Assembly: GCA_004431415.1 (NCBI GenBank)
Contig: QPMI01000482.1
Span: 310,001-374,000, forward strand
Source of the DNA: Cyanophora paradoxa
Lineage: Eukaryota > Glaucocystophyceae > Cyanophorales > Cyanophoraceae
Direction of reading: 5' to 3'
Length of the DNA stretch: 64,000 nucleotides
The position numbers and the translations under genes are program-made. Numbering within the stretch: the stretch's first letter is position 1; every line of letters starts with the position of its first letter. The notes beneath the pieces are model-generated. The model was not told where the DNA came from and made no database searches. It saw nothing but the letters and a program-made list of their open reading frames with translations. Below are positions 11,301 through 21,853 of this stretch, in pieces.

Positions 11301-11744
11301 ACCGCGAGTACGCGATGGTCGAGGCGATCTCCTGCGATGCAGAGACGGATGGCTCGCCCGTAGAGAGGCCCGCCATGCTCTGCCGCACGGATTCCACGCC
11401 CGAAATGCTCGTCGAGGACGGCGCTAGGAGGTCGACACCGACGATGGACTTGACGACGTCCTCCACCGACGCCGTTGATGAGTCTGGAAAGCCGCCGCTA
11501 AGGCTCTGCGCGCGCGTCGGATGCCGGCCGGCCGCGAGGCGCTCGGAAGGCGCGCTATGGCGTTGTGGACCGAGCGCGCGTCTGGACCGCCCCAAGCGGT
11601 GCACGAGGGCAATGGCGACGTGCGAACCTCGCGCACGGACGGTCCGCCGACCCGCTTGTCCTCATTCCGTTTGCGGAGCTCGGCGAGCTTCCTCTTCTTC
11701 TCCTCCAGCTCTCGCCGCCGCGCTTCCTTGTCGGCATCCGCCAT
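8348..11744 (-). CDS. cytoplasmic dynein 1 intermediate chain
   Basis: WD40 subunit that bridges dynein heavy chains to light chains and dynactin. The start ATG (11744-11742) opens [20 protein letters not shown] then AELRKRN, the charged N-terminal coiled coil typical of the family. An exon at about 11095-11200 contains [15 protein letters not shown] matches the LC8 light-chain binding consensus. Next comes [18 protein letters not shown], equivalent to the family's helix ahead of the propeller. Propeller exons follow: [111 protein letters not shown] and [20 protein letters not shown]. The final exons give [14 protein letters not shown] joined through a GTACGC donor to [12 protein letters not shown] and stop at 8348-8350, matching the family's charged C-terminus. 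At least ten small introns interrupt it, many with GTACCCC donors. It is head-to-head with Beclin-1 (149 bp). Confidence 0.93.
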
Positions 11745-11893
11745 CTTGAGCCGGAGCGTTCCCGGAGCTCGCCGCGAACCACGGAATCTCGGTAGCCCCC
11801 GGCCAGGCCAAGGCTGCCAAGCCTCCAAGGCCGCCAAGCCGCCAAGCCTCCAAGGCCGCCAAGCCGCCAAGGCCGCCAAGCAAACTCGCTGAG
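11745..11893. promoter_or_regulatory. shared intergenic region of the dynein IC and Beclin-1 genes, with a CCAAG repeat
   Basis: The 149 bp separating the two divergent start codons must hold both 5' leaders and both core promoters, or a bidirectional one. About half of it (11807-11881) is a tandem array of AAGGCCGCC, AAGCCGCC and AAGCCTCC words. No TATA-like element is obvious. Promoter function is inferred from position only. Confidence 0.5.
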
Positions 11894-14244
11894 ATGGCCG
11901 CGGCTGAGCCCACTGTCATAATGCCAATCTGCGCGCATTGTAAGGTCCCGATCGAGCTCACGGAGCCGCTGCCGGGTGCGGACGCACGCCGACCTCACAT
12001 CGTAAGTCTGCTGACCCGCTCGCTCGCCGCGCGCGCCGACGCGCAGATAATGATGTGGAGAGCCTGTTGTCGGCGAGCCTCAGGGCGCACGACCGCGCGT
12101 CGTCTTCCTCGGCCGCGCCGGCTGTGGACGAGTCCTTCGTGCTCCTGCGCTCCAACCCGGCGGCGAGCTTCCTCGCGAGCACACAGGCGCTCGGGACCGC
12201 GGGCCCTCCCATCCTGCCTCCAAGCACGAGCGCCAAGTCGGCGAGTGCGGGCAGTCGGGCGAGCCAGAGCGCGCAGGGCTCGACGCCCATGGACTCGCAC
12301 ACGGCCATAGGTGCGCGCGGCGGCGCTGCGGGCCACGCGCATGCATCGCCGCGGCCGCAGCGAACCATCCCGTGCGCGTTCGCTGCAGTCCGCGCGTCGA
12401 AGATCATCGACTTTGCGAACGAGGAGACGTCGGTGGAGCACCCGCTCTGCCACGACTGCTGCGAGCAGGTCTGCCACCACCTGGACCAGCAGGCGCGGCG
12501 CGGCCCCCGCCTCTCTCGGGCTCGCTGGGGGGCGACGCGGGGCGGGGGCAGCTGGCGGAGGCGGAGACGGCGAGGGCGACGTACCGGCGGGAGCTGGAGG
12601 GGCTGCTGCAGGGCCCGGACGCCCCCGCCACCGACGAGGAGTTCAACCTCGAGATGTCCAGCGCGCGCCCCGCCCCCGCCCCCGCTCACACCCCCCTCCC
12701 CTCCACCCCCGCCCCCCCGGAGGCCATCCCCCGCCCGAGCGTGCTGCTCGCCGGGGGTGCCAGATCGCGGGGCGGGGCGGGCCGGGGGCTGATCGCGGGG
12801 CGGGGCCGCAGGAGCACGAGCGGGAGGCGGAGCTGCGGGCGGCGCTGGCGACGGTGGAGGCGGAGCTGCGGCAGGCGCGCGAGGAGTCCGCCGCCCTCGC
12901 CCGCGAGGAGGCCGAGGTCGACGCCCTCGAGGAGGAGTCCGCCGTGCCCCCCCGCCCCCTCTCCTCCTCCTGCGTCTGACGCCCCCACCTCCCGCCCCCA
13001 GGTACTGGCACGCGGTGAACGCCGCGCAGGAGGAGATGTACTCCCACCTCGAGGAGCGCGACTGGCTCCACAGGCGCGCCCCGTCGGCGCCGTACCCCCC
13101 TCACTCCGGGACCCCCCTTGCGCTGATGATGGATCAGGGGGATGGAGCGGGTCGCGGAGCACCTGACGACGCTCAAAGTGCGCGCGGGCGGGGTGCCGGG
13201 CCGCCAGGGGTATACGCTGCTCTCGGTGCGAGGCGCCCGAACTCGTCCCGCAGTGCACGAACGTGCTGAACGACCTCTTCTACATAACCTACAACGACAA
13301 GGTGCGGGGCGTACGGAAGACGCTCACACTCTCTCGAGTTTCGTGTTCCTCTTGTGAGCTCGGTGGCGGAAGGTGGGGATGGGGACGATCAACAGCCTGC
13401 GGATGGGGAGGAGGCCCAACGTGCCGGTGCGGGCGACCCGGGCGCTCCCTCAGGGGGGCCCGCCCGAGCGCCCCGCCGGCCCCCGCAGTTCGACTGGAAC
13501 GAGTGCAACGCCGCCTGGGGCCTCGCCGCCCTCCTCCTCCAGGTCCTCGGCCGCCGCGCCAACTTCACCTTCCGCCCGTGCGTACCCCCAAATCCCCCCC
13601 CCTCCCCCCCCCGAGCTCCCCGTCCGGGCCGATCGAGCGGGTACCCTCAGGTACAGGCCGGTGCCGCTCGGGAACGTCTCTCGGATGGTCTGCGACGAGC
13701 CGAAGCGGCGGGAGGCCCTCGAGCTGTGCGTACCCCCGCAAACCTCCCGCCCGGAGCCGAACCAGGCTCGCGCCCGCAGGCACTGCGAGGAGGGCTCCTC
13801 CATCAACTTCAACCGCGTCTCGAAGCAGTCCAAGTTCGACGCCGCGCAGGTCGCATTCCTCCAGGTTCACGTACCCCCGATCCGGTCCGCCGGCGCACCC
13901 CCTCACCCCTTCCAGTGTGTAAAGGCGCTCGGGGACTGGGCTCTCTCGTTGGACCCCAGGGGGGTACAGCTCCCCTATGAGTGCGCCCACCCGCTTCCTC
14001 CCCCCTCGCCCGCGCACCTCACTGCCCACCCCTCAGGATCGACGACGACAAGATCAACGGGGCGAGCATACGGTACCACGGGAGGCAGTTCGGCGAGAAG
14101 GGGGACGAGCAGGCGCCCTCCCGTGCACCGCCCTCGTCCCCGCCGCTCTCTCTGACTGCCCCTCCGCAGTGGACCAAGGCGCTAAAGTACACTCTGACGC
14201 ACCTCAAGATGCTCATGGCGTGGGTGGCGAAGAGGCAGCAGTAG
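11894..14244 (+). CDS. BECN1: Beclin-1 / Atg6 (Vps30) autophagy protein
   Basis: Subunit of the class III PI3-kinase (Vps34) complexes that drive autophagosome nucleation and endosomal sorting. Exon 1 begins MAAAEPTVIMPICAHCKVPI, including the N-terminal CxxC of the family, and ends at a GTAAGT donor. Exon 2 reads DNDVESLLSASLRAHDRASS and later VDESFVLL. An exon near 12385-12495 reads VEHPLCHDCCEQVCHHLDQQ, the second CxxC pair. Coiled-coil exons (LAEAETARATYRRELEGLLQ; HEREAELRAALATVEAELRQ) precede the evolutionarily conserved BARA domain: YWHAVNAAQEEMYSHLEERD, NVLNDLFYITYNDKVRG, GTINSLRMGRRPNVPV, FDWNECNAAWGLAALLLQVL, YRPVPLGNVSRMV, FDAAQVAFLQ and finally WTKALKYTLTHLKMLMAWVA, with a stop at 14242-14244. 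Around ten introns are present. It converges on the TenI-like gene, whose stop is 64 bp away. Confidence 0.95.
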
Positions 14245-14308
14245 GCAGCGCAGGAGCGGCGGGTCGGGTGTTTCAATCTGTACAGCGGGGAGGGCCGGCT
14301 GGCTGCGG

Positions 14309-14989
14309 CTACGAGAAGGGCCAGGGGTGGAGGGGTCGCCCCGGGCAGGCGTCGAGGGCGGCGCGGAAGTGGGCGGCGGCGGCGGCGGGGTCCGGGGCCT
14401 GGACGATGCCCGAGAGGACGGCGACGCCGGCGCAGCCCGTCGCCAGCGTCTCCGCCGCGTTCTCCGGCGTCATGCCGCCCAGGGCGATCACCGGCAGCCC
14501 GGCGCCCCGCACGACGTCGGCGAGGGCGGGGATGCCCCGCGGCTCGAGGCCCGGCTTGCAGCCCGTGACGAAGACGTGCCCGTAGATCACGTAGTCGGCC
14601 CCGGCGCGCTCCGCCTCGCGCGCGTCCTCCGCGCTGTGCACGGAGACGCCCACGAGCGTCGCGCTTGGGCTCCCGCGCGCCCGGCAGGCGTCGACCAGTC
14701 GGCGGGCCTCGTCGGGCGGGAGGCTGTGCCAGGCGAGCTGCAGGCAGCGCGCGCCTACCGCAAGCGCCACGTCGGCGCGGTCGTTGATGGCGAGCTTAGA
14801 GGCGGGGAGGCCCGCGTCGGCCAGCAGGCGCCGCGCCCACTCTAGCTGCTCACGCGCGTTCCGCTGCTTCTCGCGTACGTGGAACGCGTCGACGGCCGGC
14901 GCGACGGCACGCACGATCGGCACGACATCGTCCAGCGCCTGCTTGCCGCTGCTGATCGCATGGAGCGCGTACCGCCGCGGCTCGCCCAT
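14309..14989 (-). CDS. tenI: TenI-like thiazole tautomerase / ThiE-superfamily protein
   Basis: Intronless 226-codon frame with a ThiE/TenI TIM-barrel pattern. The N-terminus (RYALHAISSGKQALDDVVPI) and DAFHVREKQRNAREQLEWAR match the start of bacterial TenI. SVHSAEDAREAERAGADYVI then YGHVFVTGCKPGLEPRG is the signature loop; the GHVF His is the position implicated in TenI catalysis, and the loop lacks the T-x-T-K form of true thiamin-phosphate synthase (ThiE). The C-terminus has PVIALGGMTPENAAETLATG, a standard phosphate-binding segment. The predicted role is aromatisation of the thiazole carboxylate phosphate in thiamin synthesis. Start ATG is at 14989-14987. The absence of introns in an intron-dense neighbourhood and the bacterial-type sequence suggest transfer from bacteria or an organelle; this is inference. 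It may be organelle-targeted, but no clear transit peptide is seen. Confidence 0.85.
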   Translation of the reverse strand: MGEPRRYALHAISSGKQALDDVVPIVRAVAPAVDAFHVREKQRNAREQLEWARRLLADAGLPASKLAINDRADVALAVGARCLQLAWHSLPPDEARRLVDACRARGSPSATLVGVSVHSAEDAREAERAGADYVIYGHVFVTGCKPGLEPRGIPALADVVRGAGLPVIALGGMTPENAAETLATGCAGVAVLSGIVQAPDPAAAAAHFRAALDACPGRPLHPWPFS

Positions 14990-15163
14990 CCTCGGCGGCC
15001 GGTTAGCGCGGCTCGCGTTGTGCTGCAGCTGGTTTCCGAAGGAGCGGGGCGGGCCTGCGGGGCGAGCTTGCAGAATGAGCGTCGCGGAGCCTGTACCCGC
15101 CCGGCGAGCCTGTACCCGTCAGACAGGACTTTACTTCCGCAAAAAGAGGCTTAAATCGCAGAC

Positions 15164-15724
15164 ATGAAGCACGTCGCGGGTGCGCAGTGTTGTGCATCGA
15201 ATGCGATAGCTCTTAAGCGCAATCTGGCGACCCGGATGCCGTCGGGATTCGCGATCGCTTCCGCCAGTCGCGCTGGGGACGATCGAATGCGTGTTTGACC
15301 GCTTCTCCCCGCAGCCTACCTGCTGCTCAACCTCGCCGGCAACGAGCACCCGAGCGCGGCTGACATCAAGAAGCTCCTCGACTCCGCTGGTGTCGCGGCC
15401 GATGATGCCAAGCTGAAGGCTTTCCTCGCCACCGTTGAGGGCAAGAACGTCGCCGAGCTCATCTCCAAGGGCAAGGGCAAGCTCGCGTCGGTCGCCGTCG
15501 CGGCGGCTCCGGCTGCGGGCGCTGCGGCCCCGGCTGCCGGCGGCGCGGCTCCGGCTGCGGCCAAGAAGGAGGAGAAGAAGGAGGAGGAGGAGGAGGAGAC
15601 CGTGCGCCCCGCCCCCGCTGTGCACTCCCGATCGATCCTGACTGACGATCGCCGACGTCGCGTGCGCCTCTTCCCCTCCTTCTCTTTGCGTGCGCAGGAC
15701 ATGGGCCTGTCCCTCTTCGACTAA
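15164..15724 (+). CDS. RPLP2: 60S acidic ribosomal protein P2
   Basis: Component of the ribosomal stalk that recruits translation elongation factors. Three exons (15164-15179, 15315-15601, 15698-15724) splice to 109 codons plus stop with frame preserved. The joined start is MKHVAAYLLLNLAGNEHPSA. It continues through ADIKKLLDSAGVAADDAKL, the dimerisation domain, and GKNVAELISKGKGKLASVAV. An Ala/Pro hinge follows, then a KKEEKKEEEEEE acidic stretch. The last nine-codon exon carries DMGLSLFD and the stop, the invariant P-protein tail that binds elongation factors and ribosome-inactivating enzymes. Both introns have GTGCGC donors and CGCAG acceptors. It is head-to-head with the TenI-like gene, 174 bp between start codons. 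Confidence 0.97.
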
Positions 15725-16598
15725 GCGCTCGTCGCTGTTCACTGCTCCGGCGGGCGGTGCGGATGGATCCTTCCGGCTTCACACGACCGCCCTTCTGGTT
15801 AGCAACAAGCAGAGTGGGTGCCCTCAGTTCGCGGAAAGTCCTATCCTGTCAACATCTACTGCGCCTCTAGTGCTTTGAAGACCCATCAAATGCAGAGGTC
15901 AGTTCGTCCTGTTAGGGCGCTCGCCCTGTATTGCACGGGGTTTGCATGTCGGCGGATCCTGTATTCGTTTGCATGTCTGCACGGGGTTTGCATGTCGGCG
16001 GGGCTGTACTCGTGCATTTCAGAGACGACCAGTTGCAACGACATCTGGACTAGCCCTAGTAGCTGTTTGGCTAGCAGTGGGCCGCCGGTCGAATCCATGG
16101 GCTCAGACAGATAGGCAAGTGACGTCGAAAATCGAAATCGAATACCGAAGCTCGAGCCTCGAGATCGAAACCTAGGCCTACTTACCCTACGGGCTTAAGA
16201 TCATAGGATCAAAGGTGCGGGCCGTGCCCGGAGGCTCGCCCGTTCCCGCCACGGACTGGCCGCTAAGGGAGAGGAATACTGCCCGAGGGGGCCGGAACCC
16301 CAACGAGCCCCGGACCGGGAGACCGGTACCGGGCCTCCCCCATGCACTGCAGCTGGGCGCCGCACCGGACTCCGGGACGAGCCAGCTGCAGAGCCTGGCA
16401 GCGCACCGCCGGGCCGGCAGCTCGGACAGCGTCAAGCTCCCGGGCCGCTTGGATTGAAGGGCCCCGGCGCAGGCCCGGTGCGCAATGCGGATGCCTGGCG
16501 GGGGGGGATCGTTCAGCCATGCCCAGTTTTTTTTTGCCGCCAGATGCCAAGGACCTAGCGACGACGCCTAACGTGATGTGTCGAAGCTTAAGATATCG
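15725..16598 (+). other. intergenic between RPLP2 and the Apollo-like gene
   Basis: No supported exon. It includes an interrupted 23-bp direct repeat (separate entry) and, at 16120-16180, words such as CGAAAATCGAAATCGAATACC. The last 300 bp are GC-rich and presumably carry the downstream promoter. Confidence 0.5.
15933..16001. repeat. 23-bp direct repeat, two copies 46 bp apart
   Basis: GCACGGGGTTTGCATGTCGG plus CGG occurs at 15933-15955 and again at 15979-16001. The spacer contains a third partial copy, GTTTGCATGTC. Confidence 0.9.
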
Positions 16599-18881
16599 AT
16601 GCCGGGACACGTCTTTACAGAGCTCGACTTTGCCGTCGACTGGTGGCGGAGTCATCCGCGCGTCTCCGGTGCAAGCCGGCCCGGCCCCTCCCGCGGCCGC
16701 CACTGGCCTGAGAAAGGCGCAGCATACTTCCTGACACACGCGCATGCCGACCACACGGCCGGCCTATCGTCCAGGTGCGCGTTCGGAGCGCGGCCGCGGC
16801 GCCCGGCCGGGCTGTTCGCTCATGGGAGTCATCATGTATGACGTTCGAATTCGCAGCTGGGGCCCAGGACCAGTGTACACCTCCACTCTGACGAAGGCGA
16901 TCCTCAGGCAACGCTTCCCTGGCCTCTCCGCTCAGATCGTGCGTCAGCGCCGGCCGCGGCAGCGCTCCGCGAGCACATCCTCTGCGTTCGATGCCCGCTG
17001 ATGCCTGCGTTGCCCTCGCAGATCACGATCGATGCGGGTGACACCAAGGTGATCCGGATCCTGCAGCGGGCCGGGCAGCGGTCCGTCCCTCCCGCGCTTT
17101 GCCGACCGCGGGCGCCGGCCGGACAAGGCCAAGCTCGCTGCGCAGGTACATGCAGGTCAAGGCCATCGACGCGACGCACTGTCCGGGAGCGCTCATGTTT
17201 GAGTTCCGGGGCGAATTCGGGCGCATGCTGTACACCGGCGATTTCCGGTGCGCGCGTTCGGCTTTGACGTATGATCGGCATGCAGGGCTCAGCGAGCGCG
17301 AGCGCCCGGCAGGTTCTCGGGGGAGAAGGAGGAAGAGTACCGATCTCTGAGCGGGCCCGACGTGCTCTACATCGACAACAGTGCGCGCCAGCACCCGCGC
17401 CATCGAACCGGGCGCCGGCGCGGGCCGACGACCGGCCTCGCGCGCGCTCTGGCAGCCTTCTGCCACCCGCGCTTCGTGTTCCCGACGCGGGCGGAGGCGG
17501 CGGGGGCGGCGGTGGAGCTCTGCCGGAGCAGCCCGGGCCACCGCGTCGTCGTGGGCGTCGATTCGCTCGGCAAGGAGGAGCTGCTCGCCGCCCTCGCCCA
17601 GGCCCTCGACACGCAGGCTCGAGCCCGCGCCGCCCCACTTGCTGGGCGGGGCACGACGCGCCGCGGGCGCGCGCGCAGGTGCTGCTGAGCGAGGAGCGCT
17701 TCGCGACGGTGGCGCTCCTGGACGGCGTGCCCCCCCAGGCCTTCACGGACGCCGACGAGGAGGGCCTCTGCCGCGTCCGCGCCGTACCCAAGCGCGCCCT
17801 CAGCTGCAAGAAGTGCGCGCATACCCCCCTTCCTGCCGTCCTTCCGGGGCGGCCGAACCGCGTGCCGCAGCGTGCGCGACTGGAGCGCGCGGGAGCCGAC
17901 CCTGGCCCTCCTCCCCACCGGCTGGGCCCTGAACCTCTCCGGTGGCGGCATCCACGTCCGCGCTCTCCCCCCCCCCCCCCCTCCTCCCCCCCCCCTTCCC
18001 CCCGGCCCGCCCCCCCGCCCGCCTCTGATCCGGCGCCCGCGCAGTACATCCCCTACTCGCTGCACTCGTCGTACCCTGAGCTGTGCCGCTTCGTGTCGGT
18101 GGTGCGGCCGCGCGCGGTGCGGCCGGTGGTGGAGCGGGGCCCCTGCAGGGACATCTCCAGCCTGCGGGCCCTCCTCGCCCCCGCCTCGCCGCCCCGCCCC
18201 CTCCGAATGCCCCCCCCGGGGGCCCCCGGGCCGCCCCCGGCTTCTGTGCTGGCCGCCCTTCGCGCTCTCTCCGAGCAGGAGGCGCTCAAGGCGGCGAGGA
18301 AGCGCGCCCGCGCCGCCGCCGCCAGGTGCGCTCCGCTGCGCCGCAAGTGGGCTACGGCTGAGGGCGGGAAGGGGCAGGCCGCGGGCGGCGGGGAAGCGGC
18401 GGGCGACGGTGCCCTCGACGCGGAGCTACCCCGGGGGCGCCCGCCTGGCGGATAGCTCGGGGGGCGGCAGCAGCGGCTCGGAGGGGGAGGGCGGGGCGCC
18501 GGGAGAGGGGGACGACGCGGAGCTCGCCGAGGCCCTCGCTGGCCTCGCCGAGGCCGGCGGGGTCGCCGCCGACGAGGGGGACGGAGCCGAGGGGGGTGCG
18601 CTAATTCCCTCCGCCGCTCTCCCACACTTCTTCCGCTTCTCCCACCTGACTGCGGGCCCCCGGGTGCAGGTCTCGTTCTGGAGGACGACGGGTGCACCCC
18701 CGCGCTGCTGGAGCTCCTCAGGCTCGTGGAGCTCGAGGGGGACGGGGAGCCGTCGGGCGGGGTGCCGAGCGCGCCGGGAGGGGGGACGTCGGCGGCGGCC
18801 CTCGGCAGGGGGGGTACAGCGCCGGCGGGGGGCGGGGATCCGGATCCCGGGGAGGCCGAGTACCTCACGCAGGAGTTCTAG
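16599..18881 (+). CDS. SNM1/DCLRE1-family metallo-beta-lactamase nuclease (Apollo-like)
   Basis: Beta-CASP 5' exonuclease family involved in interstrand crosslink repair and telomere end processing. The predicted start MPGHVFTELDFAVDWW resembles the Apollo N-terminus, where a hydrophobic-x-VDFW segment precedes the fold. Motif II is YFLTHAHADHTAGL (HxHxDH, about 16725-16770). Then come VYTSTLTKAILRQRFPGLSA, ITIDAGDTKVIRI, VKAIDATHCPGALMFEF (motif III His) and GRMLYTGDFR (motif IV Asp). VLYIDN corresponds to the family's LDTT region. The beta-CASP part has HRVVVGVDSLGKEELLAALA, VLLSEERFATVALLDGVP and IPYSLHSSYPELCRFVSVVR, with the conserved PYS-HSS His. A long Gly/Ser/acidic tail ends in EAEYLTQEF and a stop at 18879-18881. 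The SNM1B rather than SNM1A or Artemis assignment rests mainly on the N-terminus and is less certain than the family. Confidence 0.88.
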
Positions 18882-19240
18882 CTTCGGCTCCCCGCCTGAG
18901 CTCAAGAACGGACTCCGGCGAGGGGGGCCGTAGCTAGATCTAGATTAGCTTTGGCTATCTGGGTACAGTTGCAGCTGTAATGCAGGCAGAGACAGTTTAA
19001 CAGTGCACGTCATGTTAATCATTACTAGTTATAATTAGCTATATAGCTATATAGAATGTTACGAATGCTCGCGCGAAGTCAGAGATCGCAGAAACGCGAC
19101 TGCTGCCTTCAGCTTCGGCCTGTTTGGCTACTTTGGCAAGCAATCGCACATATGCATTCAAACACGAAGCACTAGGACTCCGGGATAACAACGTCAGCGT
19201 TCGACGTCGACGTCCGCCCCAGCTGCAGCGCCAGCGGGGC
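18882..19240. other. short convergent intergenic gap
   Basis: Between the stop codons of the Apollo-like gene and the F-box/LRR gene. It is AT-rich around 18930-19070 with TATATAGCTATATAG and TAGCTAGATCTAG; nothing gene-like was found. It probably carries both 3' ends. Confidence 0.6.
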
Positions 19241-21635
19241 CTAGGCCTCGTCGTCATCCTCGTCGCTGGGGGCCTGCTGTTCGCCCTCCATGGCCCACGC
19301 CAGGCGCACGCGCCCCGCCCCCGCCGCCCGCGTCACCTGCCCCCGCTCGCTAGGCTCGAAGGGGCGAGGGTGAGGGGCGGGGCGGGGGCGCGCCTCGGAG
19401 ACGCCGGCGGGGCTGGCGCGGAGGGTCGACCAGACGCAGACGCGCAGGGACTCGAGGAGGGGCAGCGCGGGGACCGCCTGCCGCGACGAGGGGCAGTGAG
19501 CGGCGAGGCGGGAGGCCGGGGCGGCTCGGGGAGGGGGCCGCCTTGGCGAGGGCGCGGAGGAGGGCGAGGGCGTCCCCGTCCGAGACGAGCGTCACGCCCA
19601 GCCGCCGCAGCGCCCCCAGCGACCGCAGCAGCCCGAACGCCGGCCCCTGCGCCTGCTGCCCCGCCGCGTGCACCAGCTGCCCGCCCACTGAGGAGGAGGG
19701 GGGCGGGGGGGAGGATCAGGGGGCTACCTTCATCTCGAGCTCCTCGAGGCGGCGGAGGCTCCCGCCGCCGTCGGCCGCCGCGGCCTTCAGCGTCTCGAGA
19801 ACTGCGGCGCGGGGGGCAAGATCTCAGAGCTCCCAGGAGCGCTCGTTGAAGAAGGGGGCGACCTTGGGGCGGGGTGCAGCCGCCGACGCGGAGCGGGGGC
19901 CGGAGGCGGAGGGCGCGAAGGGCGGCGGCGCCCGTCGCGAGGGTCGCCAGGTCGGTCAGCGTCGGGGCGTGCGCTGCGGGGGCCTGGCCTGTGCGGCGCG
20001 CGGCTCGGCCTGCGCGCTCGCAAGGCACGGGCGTGGGAGGGAGGGGCGGGCCCCCACCGTCGTCGTCGCCCGAGTGGACCTGCCGCGCCGGCGGGCGAGT
20101 CAGCGCCGTCGTCGGCCGGCCGGCACGGGCGCCGGCCCCGCTGCTGGGGAGACGGACCTCGATCTGCAACGTCTCCAGGGCGGGGCAGCGGCTGAAGTAG
20201 CCGATCTGGGGGTACGCGGTCAGGGAAGGCCCGTCCGGGGAATCGCGAATGCTGCGGGACCGCATGCGCACCAGGGGCCGCATTGCGGACGCGGACCCCG
20301 CCTCGCAGACGGCCGCCAGCTCCGCGCTCCGCAGGTGCAGCATCGGCCCCGCCTGGGGGCACGACCCGTCCGGGGGTACCAGGATCTGGGGGATGAGGAG
20401 GGGGCGCGGTGGGCGGGGGTACGGGCAGTCGCGGGCGGGCGGGCGGGGAGGGGTACGGTGGCGGCGAAGTCCTCGAGGCGGTCGAAGGAGGCGGCGAGGG
20501 CGGCGAGGGCGGGGAAGCAGAGGGGGGAGGAGGCCTCGAGGCGGAGGGAGCGGAGCTGGAGGCGGGCGGGGCCGCCGGCGAGGAGGGAGGCGGCGCGGGG
20601 GCCGAAGGGGCACGTCCAGGGCCCGGAGAGGCGGAGGCGGGCGAGGCGGGGCAGGCGGGAGAGGGCGGCGAGGAGGGCCTCCAGGGGCGGGCAGTGCGCC
20701 CCCGGCGGCCCATCGCCGGCCTCGCAGGCGGGGCAGCCCCACATCAGCAGCTCCACCCGTTCCAGCCCCGAGGAGGCCGCCGTGGCCTGCAGCGCCTCGA
20801 TCGCCGCGCCGGCCTCGCGGGGGGAGGCGGCGGGGAGGGTCAGGGCACGGAGGGGGCGGGGGGTCCGGGCGGCGACGGCGGCGGCGAGGCCGGCGGCGAG
20901 GGCCTGGGCGTCGGGCGCGGCCCGCGGGCCGGTCTGGAGGTGGAACTCGGTGAGGGCGCAGAGGGGCGCGAACGCCGCCGCGAAGTTGGCGGGGCGGGGC
21001 CCCGGGGCCGGCGGCGGGGCCGGCGGCGCCGCGCCGCGCTCCACGTCGAGCGAGAGGGACTGGACGCCGTCGCCCAGTGCAGCGAGGCCGCGGAGGACGC
21101 CCACGACGAAGGGGCCGCCCAGCGCGGCGAGCTCGGGCGTCGGGCAGCAGACGGGGCAGCCGTCGTAGCTGAGGGAGAGGGAGCGGGCCCGCAGCGGCGC
21201 TCTGCACAGCTCCTGCAGCGGATCCAGTGGCAGCGGCCTGCCGGAGCTCGAGGAGCAGCCGCAGGGCGCGAGGTCGACGCGGACGGTTTCCGCCCGCGGG
21301 GTCGCGCCGCACGCGATCCTCCTGAGCATCCGCGCAAGCCGCAGCTGCCTGGGTTCAGCTGCGTATGCGCAAGCTACAGCTGCCTGGATTCCAGCGGTAG
21401 CGCCCTCCACACTCAGCAGCGGCCAGGTCACAGCACTCAGCACGGCGCGCAGCCTCCTGCATGAAGCCCAGAGCGTGTATGCACAGGAGACGCCTGCGTA
21501 CGACACGATCTTCTCGAGGATGTCGTCCGGGAGAAGCAGGAGCGCAGACGCGGTCGACGGGCTCGCTGGGCTCTCGGGGCGGTCGTCCACCTCCATAAAG
21601 TCTGCGTCCTCGAGCTCCTCGTCGGCGGCGTCCAT
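19241..21635 (-). CDS. F-box and leucine-rich-repeat protein
   Basis: The start at 21635 gives MDAADEELEDADFMEVDD, an acidic leader, then the F-box: LLLLPDDILEKIVSYAGVSC followed by AYTLWASCRRLRAVLSAVTW. A leucine-rich solenoid follows, with segments such as ARSLSLSYDGCPVC, FVVGVLRGLAALGDGVQSLS, LARLRLSGPWTCPFG, LRSLRLEASSPLCFPALAAL and GLLRSLGALRRLGVTLVSDG. The last exon reads VPALPLLESLRVCVW and ends in an acidic tail (SDEDDDEA) with the stop at 19241-19243. F-box proteins tether substrates to the SCF (Skp1-Cullin-F-box) ubiquitin ligase; the LRR part is the usual substrate-binding surface. CPVCCP and CPAC clusters within the repeats are unusual. Internal intron borders in the GC-rich centre are approximate. 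A structurally similar gene lies at 23315-24945. Confidence 0.72.
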
Positions 21636-21853
21636 CGCTGACGAGCCTCCGAAGTTCCTCGGGCAGACGAGGCTTGGATGGGCTGTACCCCAGGCAGACT
21701 GCTTCCTGGGGGAATTCCGAATCAAGGGGTAGAGTCTAATTCACATGGCCCAACTCAGAAAGCGCATGAGCGGGCACCGGCTATCAAAAGCGGGCGCCTC
21801 CGACCCAGCACCTCACTTGTTGAACAGCATCAGCGCCCGAGCGATCTTTGAGA
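21636..21853. promoter_or_regulatory. shared 218-bp intergenic region of F-box/LRR gene and MJ1316-domain gene
   Basis: The two start codons face away from each other across this gap, so it must contain both promoters. No recognisable core element was found; the assignment is positional. Confidence 0.35.

Noticed and set aside
14327-14845. Plus-strand open frame of 172 codons
   Set aside because: Exact antisense of the TenI-like gene, whose protein motifs are unmistakable.
19333-21312. Minus-strand open frame of 659 codons
   Set aside because: It overlaps the F-box/LRR gene in a different frame from the one with leucine-repeat and F-box sequence; Pro/Arg composition is typical of GC-rich off-frames.
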